Origin: Syngnathus acus
Taxonomy: Eukaryota; Chordata; Actinopteri; Syngnathiformes; Syngnathidae
Assembly (NCBI RefSeq): GCF_901709675.1
Contig: NC_051098.1
Coordinates: forward strand, 426,000 to 489,999
Reading direction: 5' to 3'
DNA length: 64,000 nt
A program made the translations under genes and the position numbers. Within the stretch, counting starts at the first letter, position 1. Every line of letters begins with the position of its first letter. Below, in pieces: positions 50,964-61,689 of this stretch. Under the pieces are notes generated by a model. It had not been told where the DNA came from. It saw nothing but the letters and a program-made list of their open reading frames with translations, and made no database searches.

Positions 50964-51589
50964 TTGGAGTTTTCAAAAACCATGGGGAAAGTGTTTTCTC
51001 CTGTGACAGACACAGCACAGGAGGAAGGGGAAGAGGAGTATAATGTATACCCCATGAGTGAAGTCGCTAATCCAAATATAAATGATGAGTCATCCACAAT
51101 TTTGGTTCATAGAACATGGATTCAGGAAGATGTGAAAAAAGACGTAGAAGGCGTCGCATATCACAAGATAGATGTTGAGGAATTTTTACAACAGATGGAG
51201 GATCTCAGATCTTACCATCTTAATGGGATAGAGGTCCAACAAGTATGGATAGCCGCTATCAAAGGAGATTGGCATAGCATAAGGGGAGATTGGAATCCAA
51301 AAGAACATAAACATGTTTTGGAACATGATAGTCAGGAATTACAACATAGTGTTCAGGGCCTGATGGAACGCACCAGAGACAAATTTAGGCGAAAAGCAAA
51401 TTATACTGCCATTGGTCGAGAAAAACAGAGAGATAATGAATAATTTGAGGGGTCTCGAATCAGGATGACTGCCTGTTTCAGGGCAAATAGTGGCATTCCT
51501 GAGGATCACACTCCAGAAAGGACTATAAGTCGCACCGGAGTACAAGTCGCATCAGCCATAAAATGTACAACAAAGGGGAAAAGAACATA

Positions 51590-53169
51590 CAGAATTGTCT
51601 CAGAAAATTACAATATTGTGATAAAGTTCTTTATTTTCTGTAATGCAATTAAAAAAACAAAAATGTCATACAATCTGGATTCATTACAAATCAACTGAAA
51701 TATTGCAAGCCTTTTATTATTTTAATATTGCTGAGTAGGGCTTGCAGCTTAAGAAACCTCAAAAATCTTATCTCAAAAAATTAGAATATTTTCTCATACC
51801 AAGTAAAAAAACAAGATTTAAAACAGCAAAACAAAAACAAATTGCACTCAGTAATTGGTTGGGAATCCTTTTGCACGGATTACTGCATCAATGCGGCATG
51901 GCATGGAGGCAATCAGCCTGTGGCATTGCTGAGGTGTTATGGATGCCCAGGATAATTCAATAGCAGCCTTTAGCTCATTTGCATAGTTGGGTCGGGTGTC
52001 TTTCAGCTTCTTCTTCACAATAGCCCACAAATACCCTATGGTGTTCAGGTCAGGGAAATTGGCAGGCCAATCGAGGACAGTAATGCCATGGTGAGTACAC
52101 CATTGACTGGTGGTTTTGGCACTGTGGGCAGGTGCCAGATCATGCTGGAAAATGAAATCATCATCTCCATAGAGCTTTTCAGCAGACGGAAGCATGTAGT
52201 GCTCTAAAATCTGCATTTACTTTGGACTTGATAAAACACAGTGGACCAACACTAGCAGCTGACATGGCTCCCCAAACCATCGCTTACTGTGGGAACTTCA
52301 CACTGGATTTCAAGCAATTTGGATTTTGCTTCTCTCCAGCCTTTCTCCAGACTCTGGCACCTTGACTTCTAAATGAAATACAAAACTTGCTTTCGTCTGA
52401 AAAGAGGATTTTGGACCACTCTGGAACTGTCCAGTGCTTCTTTTCCATAGCCCAAGTCAGACGCTTCTTCTGTTGTCTTGAGTTCAGAAGTGGCTTGACC
52501 ATGGGAATAAGGCTATTGTAGCCCATTTCCAGGACAAGTCCGTGAACAGTGGCTTTTGATACCTAGACTCCAGCTTTAGTCCACTGTCTTTGAAGCTCCC
52601 CCAAATTCCGGAAGCAACTCTTCTTCACAATGCTGTTAAGGCTGCGGTCATCTCTCTTGGTTGTGCAGCGTTTCCTGCCACATTTCCCCCTTCCAAAAGA
52701 CTTTTTGTGGATGTGCTTTGAAACTGCACTCTGTGAACAGCTTTCTCTTTGAGAAATTTCTTTTTGTGTCTTACCCACCTAATGGAGAGTGTCAATGATG
52801 GTCCTCTGGACAGCAGTCAGATCAGCAGTCTTCCCCATACTTGTGATTTAGTTTACTGAATCAAGCTGAGTGTTTTTCAAGGCTCAGGAAACTATTGCAG
52901 GTGTTTCGAGTTAATTAGACCATTCAAGTGATTAGTTGAATACCCTAATAGTATACGTACTTTTTCATGATATTCTAATATTTTGTGATAGGATATTTGA
53001 GTTTTCTTAAGCTGTATGCCATAATCAGCAATATTAAAATAATAAAAGGCTTGCAATATTTCAGTTGGGTTGTAATGAATCCAGAATGTATGACATTTTT
53101 GTTTTTTCAATTGCATTACAGAAAATAAAGAACTTTATCACAATATTCTAATTTTCTGAGACAGTCCTG
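51590..53169 (-). mobile_element. Tc1-like transposon, TA-flanked, complete but dead
   Basis: CAGAATTGTCTCAGAAAATT left and AATTTTCTGAGACAGTCCTG right, with TA at 51588-51589 and 53170-53171. The 1580 bp have ~200-bp inverted ends and a transposase pseudogene on the minus strand. Confidence 0.9.
51848..52838 (-). pseudogene. Tc1-like transposase pseudogene
   Basis: Start ATGGGGAAGACTGC at 52838. Paired DNA-binding region with KEISQRESCSQSAVSKHIHK and GRKRCTTKRDDRSL; PMVKPLLNSRQQKKRLTWA; LFSDESKFCISF (first catalytic Asp); FIFQHDLAPAH (second Asp); NTIGYLWAIVKKK, where the third catalytic acid (Glu of the usual PIENLW) is Gly. The end is SITPQQCHRLIASMPCRID. Stops near 52780 and 52560 and a frame change near 52240 also inactivate it. 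Confidence 0.9.
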
Positions 53170-53221
53170 TATAAGTTGCACCGGAGTTTAAGTCGCATTT
53201 TGGGGGAAATTTATTTGACAA

Positions 53222-54300
53222 AAACTCCAAATCATTAAATCCATCGATCGAAATCTTCGTCCTCTATGTAAACAACGGCGCGTGTGCGACGCGACGCTGA
53301 CGTCGGACTCGTTGTCAGTTACCGTTCAAATTATTCCAGAGGCCTATATAACGATATATAAACAATATATCAAATAACTATAATATAAACAACAATTTTA
53401 TCAAACCATCTGTATCACTCCAAATCATTAAATCCATCGATCGAATTCTTCGTCCTTTATGTAAACAACGGCGCGTGTGCGGCACGCCGCTGACATCGGA
53501 CTCGTCGTCAGTTGCAGTTCAAATGATTCCACTGGCCCATATAACAATATATAAACTATATATCAAATAACAATAATATAAACAACAATTTTATCGAACC
53601 ATCCGTGTCACTCCAAATCATTAAATCCATCGGAATCTTCGTCTTGTGTCACTTAAAAAAAAACAAAAAAAACACAGCTGTAATTCCGGAACTACGTGCG
53701 CCGCTGACGTCAGACTCGATATATCAACTAAATGTAATATAAACAACAATTTTAACAAACCAGCCGTGTCACTCCAAATCATTAAATCCATTGGAATCTT
53801 CATCCGCTGTCACTTAAAAAAACAAAAACAAAAAAAACAGCTGTTGACTCCGGAACTCCATGCGCCACTGACGTCAGCCTCGTCGTCAGTTGCGGCTCCA
53901 ATTATTCCACAGATCTACGTATATAACTATATTGTAGCATTACCAAAGTACCAGGCAAGACGTGGGTTTGGTAACCGGCTCTTTATTTCACAAAACAAGA
54001 GCTCAACATATGAGCCAACACAGTGCTATAAGCAAGCACCCTGGATCGCTCTTTCCGCCCCCCCCTCCCCGCTGCCTTCACGGCCTTGCTAGACAATCGG
54101 AAACTACTGAAGTCTAACAACATAGACATTGCTACTCTAAATAAACTATACATCAAATAACTAACATAAATACCGAGTTTATCAAAGCATCTGTGTCACT
54201 CCAAATCATAAAATCTCATGACTCCGGAAGTCAGTGATTGGAACTCATTGTCAATGAGGCTCCAATTATTCCACAGCCGTAGTGCGCCCTCATGCGGTTT
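53222..54300. repeat. ~190-bp satellite units of the MITE
   Basis: CACTCCAAATCATTAAATCC recurs near 53225, 53415, 53610, 53768 and 54197. Each unit continues with a CTTCGTC...GTAAACAACG segment, a CGCTGACGTC region, ATTATTCCACAGG and an ATATAAAC tract. Perfect TGACGTCA sits at 53705-53712 and 53869-53876. Confidence 0.85.
53937..54120. other. Extra sequence within the last satellite unit
   Basis: TGTAGCATTACCAAAGTACC to about ACATTGCTAC interrupts the unit spacing. It contains CTCTTTATTTC near 53978, as in antisense LTR ends, but I cannot define borders. Confidence 0.35.
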
Positions 54301-54467
54301 AAAGTGAAAATAACATGTGAAGTGATCAACTTTACTCGTAAGTCAGTAATGTGTTAATGATCAAATAAAAATTTGTGAATAATTACACATATATGTCCCT
54401 CCTGAGTATATGTCGCCCCCCCACCCAAACTATGAAAAAAAACACGACTTATAGTCCGAAAAATACG

Positions 54468-54515
54468 ATATATAGTATATACGTATATATATAGTATATA
54501 TATATATATATAACA
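54468..54515. repeat. (TA)n-rich microsatellite
   Basis: ATATATAGTATATACGTATA followed by pure TA runs, beside the MITE end. Confidence 0.85.
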
Positions 54516-55452
54516 GATGAAGAAGATAGTCAGGTGTGTAGAATAGCATGTGTGAAGGCCTTAGCTTTTATACATTAATAAAGAGGAACACAATACATTT
54601 AATGAAGAACACTGGCCTCATACCTCGCTTGACTGTGTTTGGGTCCCCAACCATGCAACATGACTGTAAATTTGTTTTCCACATACAAACTCAGAGTTGA
54701 GATTAGTGTTCACTTGGCTCTCAGCAAGTACTTCAGTTTCTCATGTGGACCGCTTTGCAAAATTATTTGCCCACCCCTGGTGTACTATGTACATGACGGC
54801 TGGCATGACAATTCAGCTAAGTTGTGCTTTACTTTATGCATACACTATTTACCAATCCAAATATTTGGGGCGTTTTCTTAATTTTGAGCATATTATGGCA
54901 GAACTGTCATGTCAGATCATTTCAGATTTTAAAAATGCAATTTCAATGTAGGGCATTTCACTATTATTTAGTAATTTAGCGGAACTTACCTTAATGTAAG
55001 TCAAATTGTGTCTCTGTGGAAAGAAAATCGTTGGAGAGATCTTATTAGAAAGAAGATCAGATTTCCAATGGGCTGCACTTTGTTGAGTAACAGACTGAAG
55101 CTTGTTGTTCACGGTCCGTCCCACGACTTAAAGTGACAGGACCTCTATTTAGGGGACAACCCAATCTTTATGTATAACTGTAGGTGTATAGTCATAATGT
55201 TGAAAAAAAAAAGTCAAATGTCCAAACCCAGTAAATATATCAGCTATTATTTATGTTCAATGACAATACTTTAGACCAAATGTGAAGTAATTTCAGAAAT
55301 GGCAAACATAATCTAGTTTTGTCACAAGTACAGTAATTTATCATTATACAATAAATGAGTTTCTATGTTTGCAAGCCACAAATATCACCAGTCAATGTGC
55401 CAATTTCTTGCTAACTTTACCAGTGTCCTGGACCTCTGAAGAGGGCATTCAC
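54516..55452. other. Low-repeat DNA, possible minus-strand micro-exon
   Basis: No transposon is recognised. On the minus strand 55013-54990 is a 24-base segment between a strong acceptor (TTTTCTTTCCACAG) and a strong donor (GTAAGT). It could be a micro-exon or part of a 5' UTR exon, for example of the ALDH3 gene further left. This rests on splice-site quality only. Confidence 0.25.
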
Positions 55453-55505
55453 ATGAACGCATCCGTGCTGTTGTTTGTCTTCATTATTTGTTCAGTATCA
55501 TACAG
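55453..55505 (+). CDS. Candidate first exon with signal-peptide-like start
   Basis: ATG opens MNASVLLFVFIICSVSY, a short hydrophobic leader, followed directly by donor GTAAAT. The next candidate exon (55670-55714, acceptor TTGCCAG, donor GTAAGA) continues in phase as SFAWNYSLDGQLNNF, but I found no third exon that avoids a stop. I do not recognise the protein. This could be chance. Confidence 0.25.
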
Positions 55506-55669
55506 GTAAATAAGTATACAACAGCCTGGATTGCTCCCTGCGCGTTGTTTGAAAGTTAATAATTTACCGTACCATTGGTGCTAATTTTAATTAGCTTGCC
55601 TGCCTTTAACTGTATGATATCATTTAGCTAATGGACTATTTTTGTTTAATCTATTCTTCTACTTGCCAG

Positions 55670-55714
55670 TTTTGCATGGAACTACAGTTTGGATGGACAA
55701 CTGAACAACTTTTA
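55670..55714 (+). CDS. Candidate second exon, 45 bp
   Basis: Bounded by CTTCTACTTGCCAG and GTAAGA. It reads FAWNYSLDGQLNNF when joined in phase to 55453-55505; another frame (FCMELQFGWTTEQLL) is also open. Function unknown. Support is splice-site quality and phase only. Confidence 0.2.
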
Positions 55715-56686
55715 GTAAGAACGTTTTGCGTCTTTATTTGCCACCAACGTAGTATTGACATTCTACACGTATATCAAATGATGACAATCACACCTACCCT
55801 TTTGCAAATCCTTTATCATCGGCATAACAGTTGAAAAAAAACAGATCTTTGAAGAGCTTGTGGAAAGAAAAAAAAACGTATCGAAACAGGCCTGAAATCA
55901 GTTTGCTCTGAGGACAAAAATGGTCCATTTATGTGCCCTATTCTTGTCTTTTGCCACGCAAACAACTGTTGCCTTAAATGTGAGCAATGCATTGCCACAC
56001 AACGCCGAGGCATTTCGCCGAATAACGAGATAACAATGGAAAAGAGCAGTGAATGAGACACACAGTACAGTACAATGGTTGAATGGAGACTCTGCGTACT
56101 TGAAATGACATCATCTTAGAAGATTACCGCGTGTGGCTAAGTGTCGAATTAAGAACATGGATGTGTTCGAAAAGTATGCCTAAAAATATTTTTTGCTGTT
56201 GATACAGTTTACTTCAAATCTGATATTTAAAGATGAAAGAGTTAAAAATTTAATTTTTCTTGGTATGTTTCATTATAATTGTCTATAAATATATAAACAG
56301 AACATAAACTCACTGGTGTTTGCAACACGTCGTGCATAATTCTAGGTTAAACTCTGGCTATTCTGTTTTAGCAATGCTTACACAAAGATATCACTGCCCA
56401 TGATATTCAGTCTAGTCAAATGTGTCCACTATATAAGTCTCAGAATGAATCATACAGGTATTACTCATTTATCAACACTTATCAAGAGGAGGTCAATATA
56501 CTTTAATCATTAATCAGCAGTCATTGAGTTGCAGAGTTACACGGACTTCTGCAAATGTCTTCACAATGTAACAGAATTACTATAATACATTGTATGAACA
56601 CTGATGATTCGAGGTAGTTTTAACTAGAGTTGTAAGGGTGCGGTAGGAGGTTCAGTCGGGAGTTTATAACCTCACCCCACAACACG
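55715..56686. other. Unassigned low-repeat DNA
   Basis: A 37-codon frame at about 55919 starts MVHLCALFLSFATQTTVALN, which looks like a leader peptide, but has no donor before its stop. Otherwise AT-rich with no repeat ends. Confidence 0.3.
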
Positions 56687-56806
56687 CATGCACAAACACA
56701 CACACACATACACGCGCGCACACACGCACACACACACGCACATGCACGCACACACACACACACAAACACACACACGCGCACACACACACACACACACACA
56801 CACAAA
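56687..56806. repeat. (CA)n microsatellite with CG interruptions
   Basis: About 120 bp of CA/GCACA repeats. The opposite strand gives a Cys/Val-rich artefact frame. Confidence 0.95.
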
Positions 56807-56816
56807 TGTTTGTTCA

Positions 56817-56872
56817 TGTGTGCTCTATGACTGGCAGGCAACCAGTTCAGGGTGACCCTGCCTGTTGCGGAA
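56817..56872. repeat. Short piece of the GATG-tail SINE
   Basis: GGCAGGCAACCAGTTCAGGG and CCTGCCTGTTGC match the SINE body at 34190-34230. Confidence 0.5.
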
Positions 56873-57814
56873 AAGATAGCCTTCTGTTAAAGATGCAGAC
56901 TGAAGCAGAGAGAAACTATCATGCAACTAAACAGAAAAAAAACAGGCTATTCTACTGCTATTTGAAAAAAAATAAAATATGACCCAAAGTCTTCTGAAAC
57001 TGCAAAAATAAACAGAGCTGTAGCATAGTATATCGGGGAGGACCAGCTACCTATCTAAACAATGGAATAACCTAGATTCTGACAACTTCTCATGTCGCTA
57101 ACTCCACGGTATGTTCTCCCTTCAATGAACCACATAATTGTCCACAATACCACAGCATCAATGCTTTAGACATAATTTGCATTTGGCTTTTAACAAGGTA
57201 TTGAGAGTAAAGCGGGAGCACTCTCCAGATTTCTGTGGAGGTGAGGAAGCCCTATCGTGGCTGCAGCTAAAGGCTAAGCTAAGGGCTAAGTGGCTCGCTC
57301 AGAAGTGGCATTTTAAACCTCTTGTACCCTCCGTGATCCTGGCAAACGTCAACTCACTGCAGAACAAGACTGATGACCTGGCTGCGCTGAGGGAGACTAT
57401 GAAGTCCTTCAGAGAGTGCAGTTTGCTGTATTTCTGAGAGATGTGGCAAACGGCGAGCATACTGGATGCTAGCGTTGAGCTACCGGGCTTCAGCATGATC
57501 AAAGCTGATAGAGACATCAAAGTCTGAGAGAAGAGTAAAGGTGGTGGTCTCACTCTGTATGTGAATGTTAGGTGGTGCCGCCCTTGGCATGTGTATATCA
57601 AAACTTCCATCTGCTGCAGAGACACTGAACCTTTGGGGGTTGCCTACGTCCTTACTGTCTGTCCAGAGAGTTTGGACAAGCCATTGCCGTTTTTGTTTAT
57701 GTGAGTCCGTGTGCCAATATGGTAATAGCGTGAGACTCCGCGGTTGGTGACCTGCAGACATAGCACCCTGACGCGCTGCTGCTGATCTCCGGGGACTTTA
57801 ACCACATAACTTTG

Positions 57815-58757
57815 GACAAGATTCGACTGGCCTAGTGGTAGTGTCCGCCCTGAGACTGGGAGGTTGTGGGTTCAAACCCCGGCCTGGTCATACCGGAGAC
57901 TATAAAAATGGTACCCATTTCTTCCCTGCTTGGCACTCAGTGTAAGGGGTTGAAATGGGGCTCTTTTTCATCGACGGTGCTGTGGTGGAGAGAGTGAGCA
58001 GCACCAGGTTCCTGGGGGTGCACATCAGTGAGGATCTCTCCTGGTCCACCAACACCGCATCACTGGCGAAGAAGGCTCAGCGCCGCCTGTACTTCCTGCG
58101 GAAACTCAGGCGAGCAAGTGCTCCTCCGGCCGTCATGACTACATTCTACCGTGGCACCATTGAGAGCGTCGTCTCCAGTTGTATCGCTGTTTGGGGTGGC
58201 AGCTGCACTGAATACAAAGTGAATGCCCTGCAGCGCATAGTGAACACGGCTAGTAAGATTATTGGTGCTTCACTCCCCTCCCTGAAGGACATTTACACCT
58301 CCCATCTCACCCGCAAGGCGACCACGATTCTGAGTGATGTGAGTCACCCCGCTCACTCTTTGTTTGATCTTCTGCCCTCTGGGAAGAGGTACAGGAGCCT
58401 GCGCTCCCGCACCACCAGACTCACCAACAGCTTCATACTCCAGGCTGTTAGGATCCTGAACTCTCTCCCCCCTTCTGCGTAGCGTCCTGTACTTTTGCGC
58501 TATATTCTGACTGTCTGCTGTTTGCACACTTGCTCCATTTTTGCTCCTCTTATTTATTATGTTATTTGTTTATTTATTATTTATTCATCACTCTTATTTA
58601 TTCTTTGTTTGTGCCTTCTTGTTTTTATTTTTTGTGTTGTTTACTTGTATGTATATTGTGTACTATGTCTTGTCACCGTGGGATAGTGGGAACGTAATTT
58701 CGATTTCTTTGTGTGAAGAAATTGACAATAAAGCAGACTTTGACTTTGACTTTTGAC
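57815..58757 (+). mobile_element. SINE-Rex1 chimera inserted in a LINE
   Basis: 57815-57957 is the head of the tRNA-derived SINE (GGCCTAGTGGTAGTGTCCGC, B-box GGTTCAAACCC near 57870, body to GGGTTGAAATGGGG). About ten unmatched bases later, at 57968, Rex1-like RT begins ([20 protein letters not shown]) and runs to its stop at 58482 and its own tail (GACTTTGACTTTTGACTT, 58757). Confidence 0.8.
57963..58482 (+). pseudogene. Rex1-like RT C-terminal region
   Basis: Open for about 172 codons: [119 protein letters not shown]. The catalytic motifs lie upstream and are absent. It is nearly identical to 19045-19530. Confidence 0.82.
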
Positions 58758-59151
58758 TTCACCCAGTATGTGGATTGTTACACCAGGGGAAATAAGACGA
58801 TTGACCTGCCGTATGCGAACGATGAGGATGCATACAGTGCCACCCCTCTGCCTGCACTTGGGAAGGGAGATCACAACGTGGTCCTGTTTGGACAATACAC
58901 AAAGACAAAATTGAGGAGACCTCCAAAGACCACTCAACTGTTCAGGTGGTGGTTGCCTGAAGCTGAGCAGTCTCTGAAGGATTACTTTGGGACTGCCGTC
59001 AGGATGTGTTGCTGGGGCCATGCATTGAGGACATTGAGGAGGCAGTTGACCATACCCCTGAGTATATTAACTTCTGCATAGATGTTGTGGTTCCAGTAAG
59101 GACAGTGCACTGCTATGACAACAAGCCTTGGATTATGAGAGAGATCAGCCT

Positions 59152-59470
59152 AGCTCAGTTGCCTAGTGGTAGAGTGTCCGCCCTTAGACTGGAAGGTTGT
59201 GGGTTCAAACCCCGGCCGGGTCATACCAAAGACTATAAAAATGGGACCCATTGCCTCCCTGCTTGGCACTCAGCATTAAGGGTTGGAATTGGGGGATTAG
59301 ATCACCAAATGATTCCCGAGCGCGGCACAGCTGCTGCTCACTGCTCCCCTCTCCCCCAGGCGATGGATCAAAATCACACGGGGATGGGTTAAATGCAGAG
59401 GACAAATTTCACCACACCCAGATGTGTGAAGATCATTGGGACTTTAACTTTAACTTAACTTTAACTTCAC
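59152..59470 (+). mobile_element. tRNA-derived SINE (ACTTTAA-tail family), full length
   Basis: Head TAGCTCAGTTGCCTAGTGGT with A-box-like TGCCTAGTGG, B-box GGTTCAAACCC at 59202-59212, body with CCTCCCTGCTTGGCACTCAG and AAATTTCACCACACCCAGAT. The tail GGGACTTTAACTTTAACTTA continues to about 59470. Confidence 0.85.
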
Positions 59471-59472
59471 AC

Positions 59473-61120
59473 TGGGCTGCAAACCGCTCCAGTGAGAGCT
59501 GGAGATAAAGGCTTGAAGAAGCCAACAGCACCACATCCTGCTCTTCACACCTTTTTGAATTTGTCTACACTGTTTTTGCCATTATTCACATGTCCTGAGT
59601 GTTATTAGTCACGTAAATGTTGAACAGAGGGTGTGTTTTACCGAAGTCAAATTCCTTGTTTGGCACGCTCAAACAGGGCGAATAAAAACTCTTGAATCTT
59701 GAATCATCTGCAAAATGCATAGATGCAATAGTGAGGTCACCAAACCGGACACCTTCAGCACCCCGTACTCTCGAAGTACCCCCAACAGAACTCTCCGAGG
59801 GACACGGTCGAACGCCTTCTCCAGGTCCACAAAACACATGTGGACTGGTTGAGCAAACTCTCCTGCACCCTTGAGGATCCTGCCGAGGGTATAGAGCTGG
59901 TCTACTGTTCCACGGCCAGGACGAAAACCACACTGCTCCTCCTGAATCCGAGATTCGACCTCCCGACGGACCCTCCTCTCCAGCACCCCTGAATAGACCT
60001 TACCAGAGAGGCTGAGGAGTGTGATTCCTCTGTAGTTGGAACACACCCTCCGGTCCCCCTTCTTAAAAAGGGGGACCACCACCCTAGTCTGCCAATCCAG
60101 AGGCACTGTCCCCAATGTCCACTCAATGCTGTAGGGGCGTGTCAGCCAGGACAGCCCCACAACATCCAGAGCCTTTAAGAACTCCGGGCGGATCTCATCC
60201 ACCCCTGGGGCCTTGCCCCCAAAGAGTTTTTCACCTCGGTGATTTCGACCCCAGATATTGGAGAGTCCACCTCAGAGCCTCCAGGCCCTGCTTCCACAAT
60301 GGAAGGCGTGTCTTCGAGGATTTTTTTTAACTACCTCTGAGACTTCGACCCCAGAGATTGGAGTCCACCACAGATTCTCTAGGCCTTGCTTCTGCAATGG
60401 AAGGCATGTCAGTAGAATTGAGGAGGTCTTCAAAGTATTCTCCCCTCCGACTCACAATGTCCCGAGTCGAGGTCAGCAGCACACCGTCTCCACTGTAAAC
60501 AGTATTAACGGTGAACTGCTTCCACCTCCTGAGGCGCCGGATGGTGGACCAGAATTTCCTCGAAGCCGTCCAGAAGTCATTCTCCATGTCCTTGCCGAAC
60601 TCCTCCCACGCCCGGGTTTTTGACTCAGTAACCGCTGAGGCCGCGTTCCGCTTGGCCATCCGGTACCTGTCGGCTGCCTCTGGAGTCCCACGGGCCAAAA
60701 CAGCCCGATAGGACTCCTTCTCCAGCTTGGCGGCATCCCTTACCGCCGGTGTCCACCAGCGGGTTCGGGGGTTGCCGCCACGACAGGCACCAACCACCTA
60801 ATGGCCACAACTCCGGTCGGCTGCCTCAACAATGGAGGCACGGCACATAGTCCCCCGCCTCCTCCGGGACGTGGTAAAAGCTCTGCCGGAGGTGGGAGTT
60901 CAAGCTCTTTATGACAGAGGATTATGCCAGATGGTCCCTATAAACACTCACAGTACGTTTGGGTCTGCCAGGTCGGACCGGCATCTTCCCCCATCATTGG
61001 AGCCAACCCACCACCAGGTGGTGATCAGTTGACAGCTCCGCCCCTCTCTTCACCTGAGTGTCCAAAACATGCGGCCACAAATCCGATGACATGACTACAG
61101 AGTCGATCATCGAGCTGCGG
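59473..61120 (-). mobile_element. Rex3/RTE-like LINE fragment
   Basis: Minus strand, from the end of the endonuclease (RSSMIDSVVMSSDLWPHVL near 61110) through TPAVRDAAKLEKESYRAVLA, KFWSTIRRLRRWKQ, MDEIRPEFLKALDVVGLSWL (60202), [20 protein letters not shown] and [17 protein letters not shown]. An internal deletion then leads to GVRFGDLTIASMHFADD (59709), an insertion, and RT again near 59480-59535. The 3' end and tail are missing. Several frameshifts. Confidence 0.85.
59538..59704 (+). mobile_element. LINE/SINE tail inserted in the Rex3 FADD motif
   Basis: About 165 bp ending AATAAAAACTCTTGAATCTT then GAATC, a (TTGAATC)n-type tail. It sits between CAACAGCACCACATC and ATCTGCAAAATGC, which are contiguous in intact Rex3. 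The parent family is not identified. Confidence 0.6.
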
Positions 61121-61240
61121 TCACATTTTTATTTTCCAAAATTGCTGAAAATGTCACTAGTAAAAATGTTTGCCACATACTAACACACACTTTGAAAGTT
61201 GTTTTGGCACATTTAGTGCATAAATAAACTCGAGCCTTTC
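61121..61240. other. Short unassigned gap
   Basis: AT-rich, no feature seen. Confidence 0.3.
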
Positions 61241-61664
61241 TGTCACGGCTCGTCCCCGGTCATGTCTGTGTGCTCGCCCCTCCCCTCCTGTGTGCTCATG
61301 TCCGTGGTTTCTGTCTGTGTGCTCGCCCCTCCCCTCCTGTGTGCCCATGATTAGTGTGATCATTCTCACCTGCCTCTTGTTACCTGTCTTGTATTTATAA
61401 GTCCTGTCTGTGTGTCACTCCCTGTCGGATCATTGCTTGTCTGTTGTTGCGTGTGCGTGTTGTGTGTTGTGTGTTAGTGTCACGATGTCTTTTTGGTTCC
61501 TGTTGCTGTTGTCATGTCCTGCTGTCATCCTGTTTCACGGCCCGGTCAGTCACTCAAGTTATTGTTTTGTTAAGTCGTGTCAGTTTGCCTTTTGAGTTCT
61601 CCAATAAACCCTGATCCAAGCTGCATTTGGTCGCCCTGCTCCATTTCCATCCCGAACATTGACA
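61241..61664 (+). mobile_element. LTR copy 1 (TG...CA)
   Basis: TGTCACGGCTCGTCCCCGGT start, an internal duplication of TGTGTGCTCGCCCCTCCCCT, CTTGTATTTATAAGTCCTGT promoter-like core near 61390, CAATAAACCCTG signal near 61602, and a CATTGACA end. It is followed by a tandem array and then a second copy at 62251. Confidence 0.75.
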
Positions 61665-61689
61665 ACTTTCTGTTGCTTGGACCGTTGCC

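Larger units (their letters stand above)
45361..51443 (+). pseudogene. ERV gag remnant in three blocks
   Basis: Block 1 (about 45364-45470) starts MGQ with a myristoylation-type N-terminus and Lys-rich residues. Block 2 (45912-46024) is open after a solo LTR that split it at a 5-bp duplication. Block 3 (about 50795-51443) follows a MITE/Tc1/Rex3 nest; its last 160 codons (50964-51443) are open and contain capsid-like LNGIEVQQVW and VQGLMERTRDKF. Two stops lie near 50890. No protease, pol or env follows. The combination of tRNA-Tyr primer and MGQ gag suggests a fish gamma/epsilon-like ERV; the genus is not certain. Confidence 0.6.
51520..54470. mobile_element. GGACTATAA-type MITE, left terminus lost, with nested Tc1
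   Basis: Starts GGACTATAAGTCGCACCGGA without the usual terminal 11 bases and ends ACGACTTATAGTCCGAAAAA then TACG. It carries the Tc1 copy at 51590-53169 and about five satellite units on the right. Confidence 0.75.
57150..59148 (+). mobile_element. Rex1-like LINE 5' region, split by a chimeric insertion
   Basis: Left piece 57150-57812: VILANVNSLQNKTDDLAALR, then with frame breaks LPGFSMIKADRD, KGGGLTLYVN and ISGDFNHITLDKI. Right piece 58758-59148: FTQYVDCYTRGNKTIDLPYA, LPALGKGDHNVVLF, then YINFCIDVVVPVRTVHCYDN and KPWIMREI. In an intact element GDFNH is followed by the QYVDC block, so 57813-58757 is an insertion. The end at 59148 is where another SINE enters. Confidence 0.75.

Noticed and set aside
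55816-56061. 81-codon minus-strand frame rich in Phe
   Set aside because: Runs through an A-rich tract and shows no domain or splice support.
56620-56841. Cys/Val-rich minus-strand frame
   Set aside because: Translation of a (CA)n microsatellite.
59202-59212. B-box GGTTCAAACCC suggesting a tRNA gene
   Set aside because: Part of a tRNA-derived SINE; the downstream body and ACTTTAA tail are SINE, and no acceptor stem closes.
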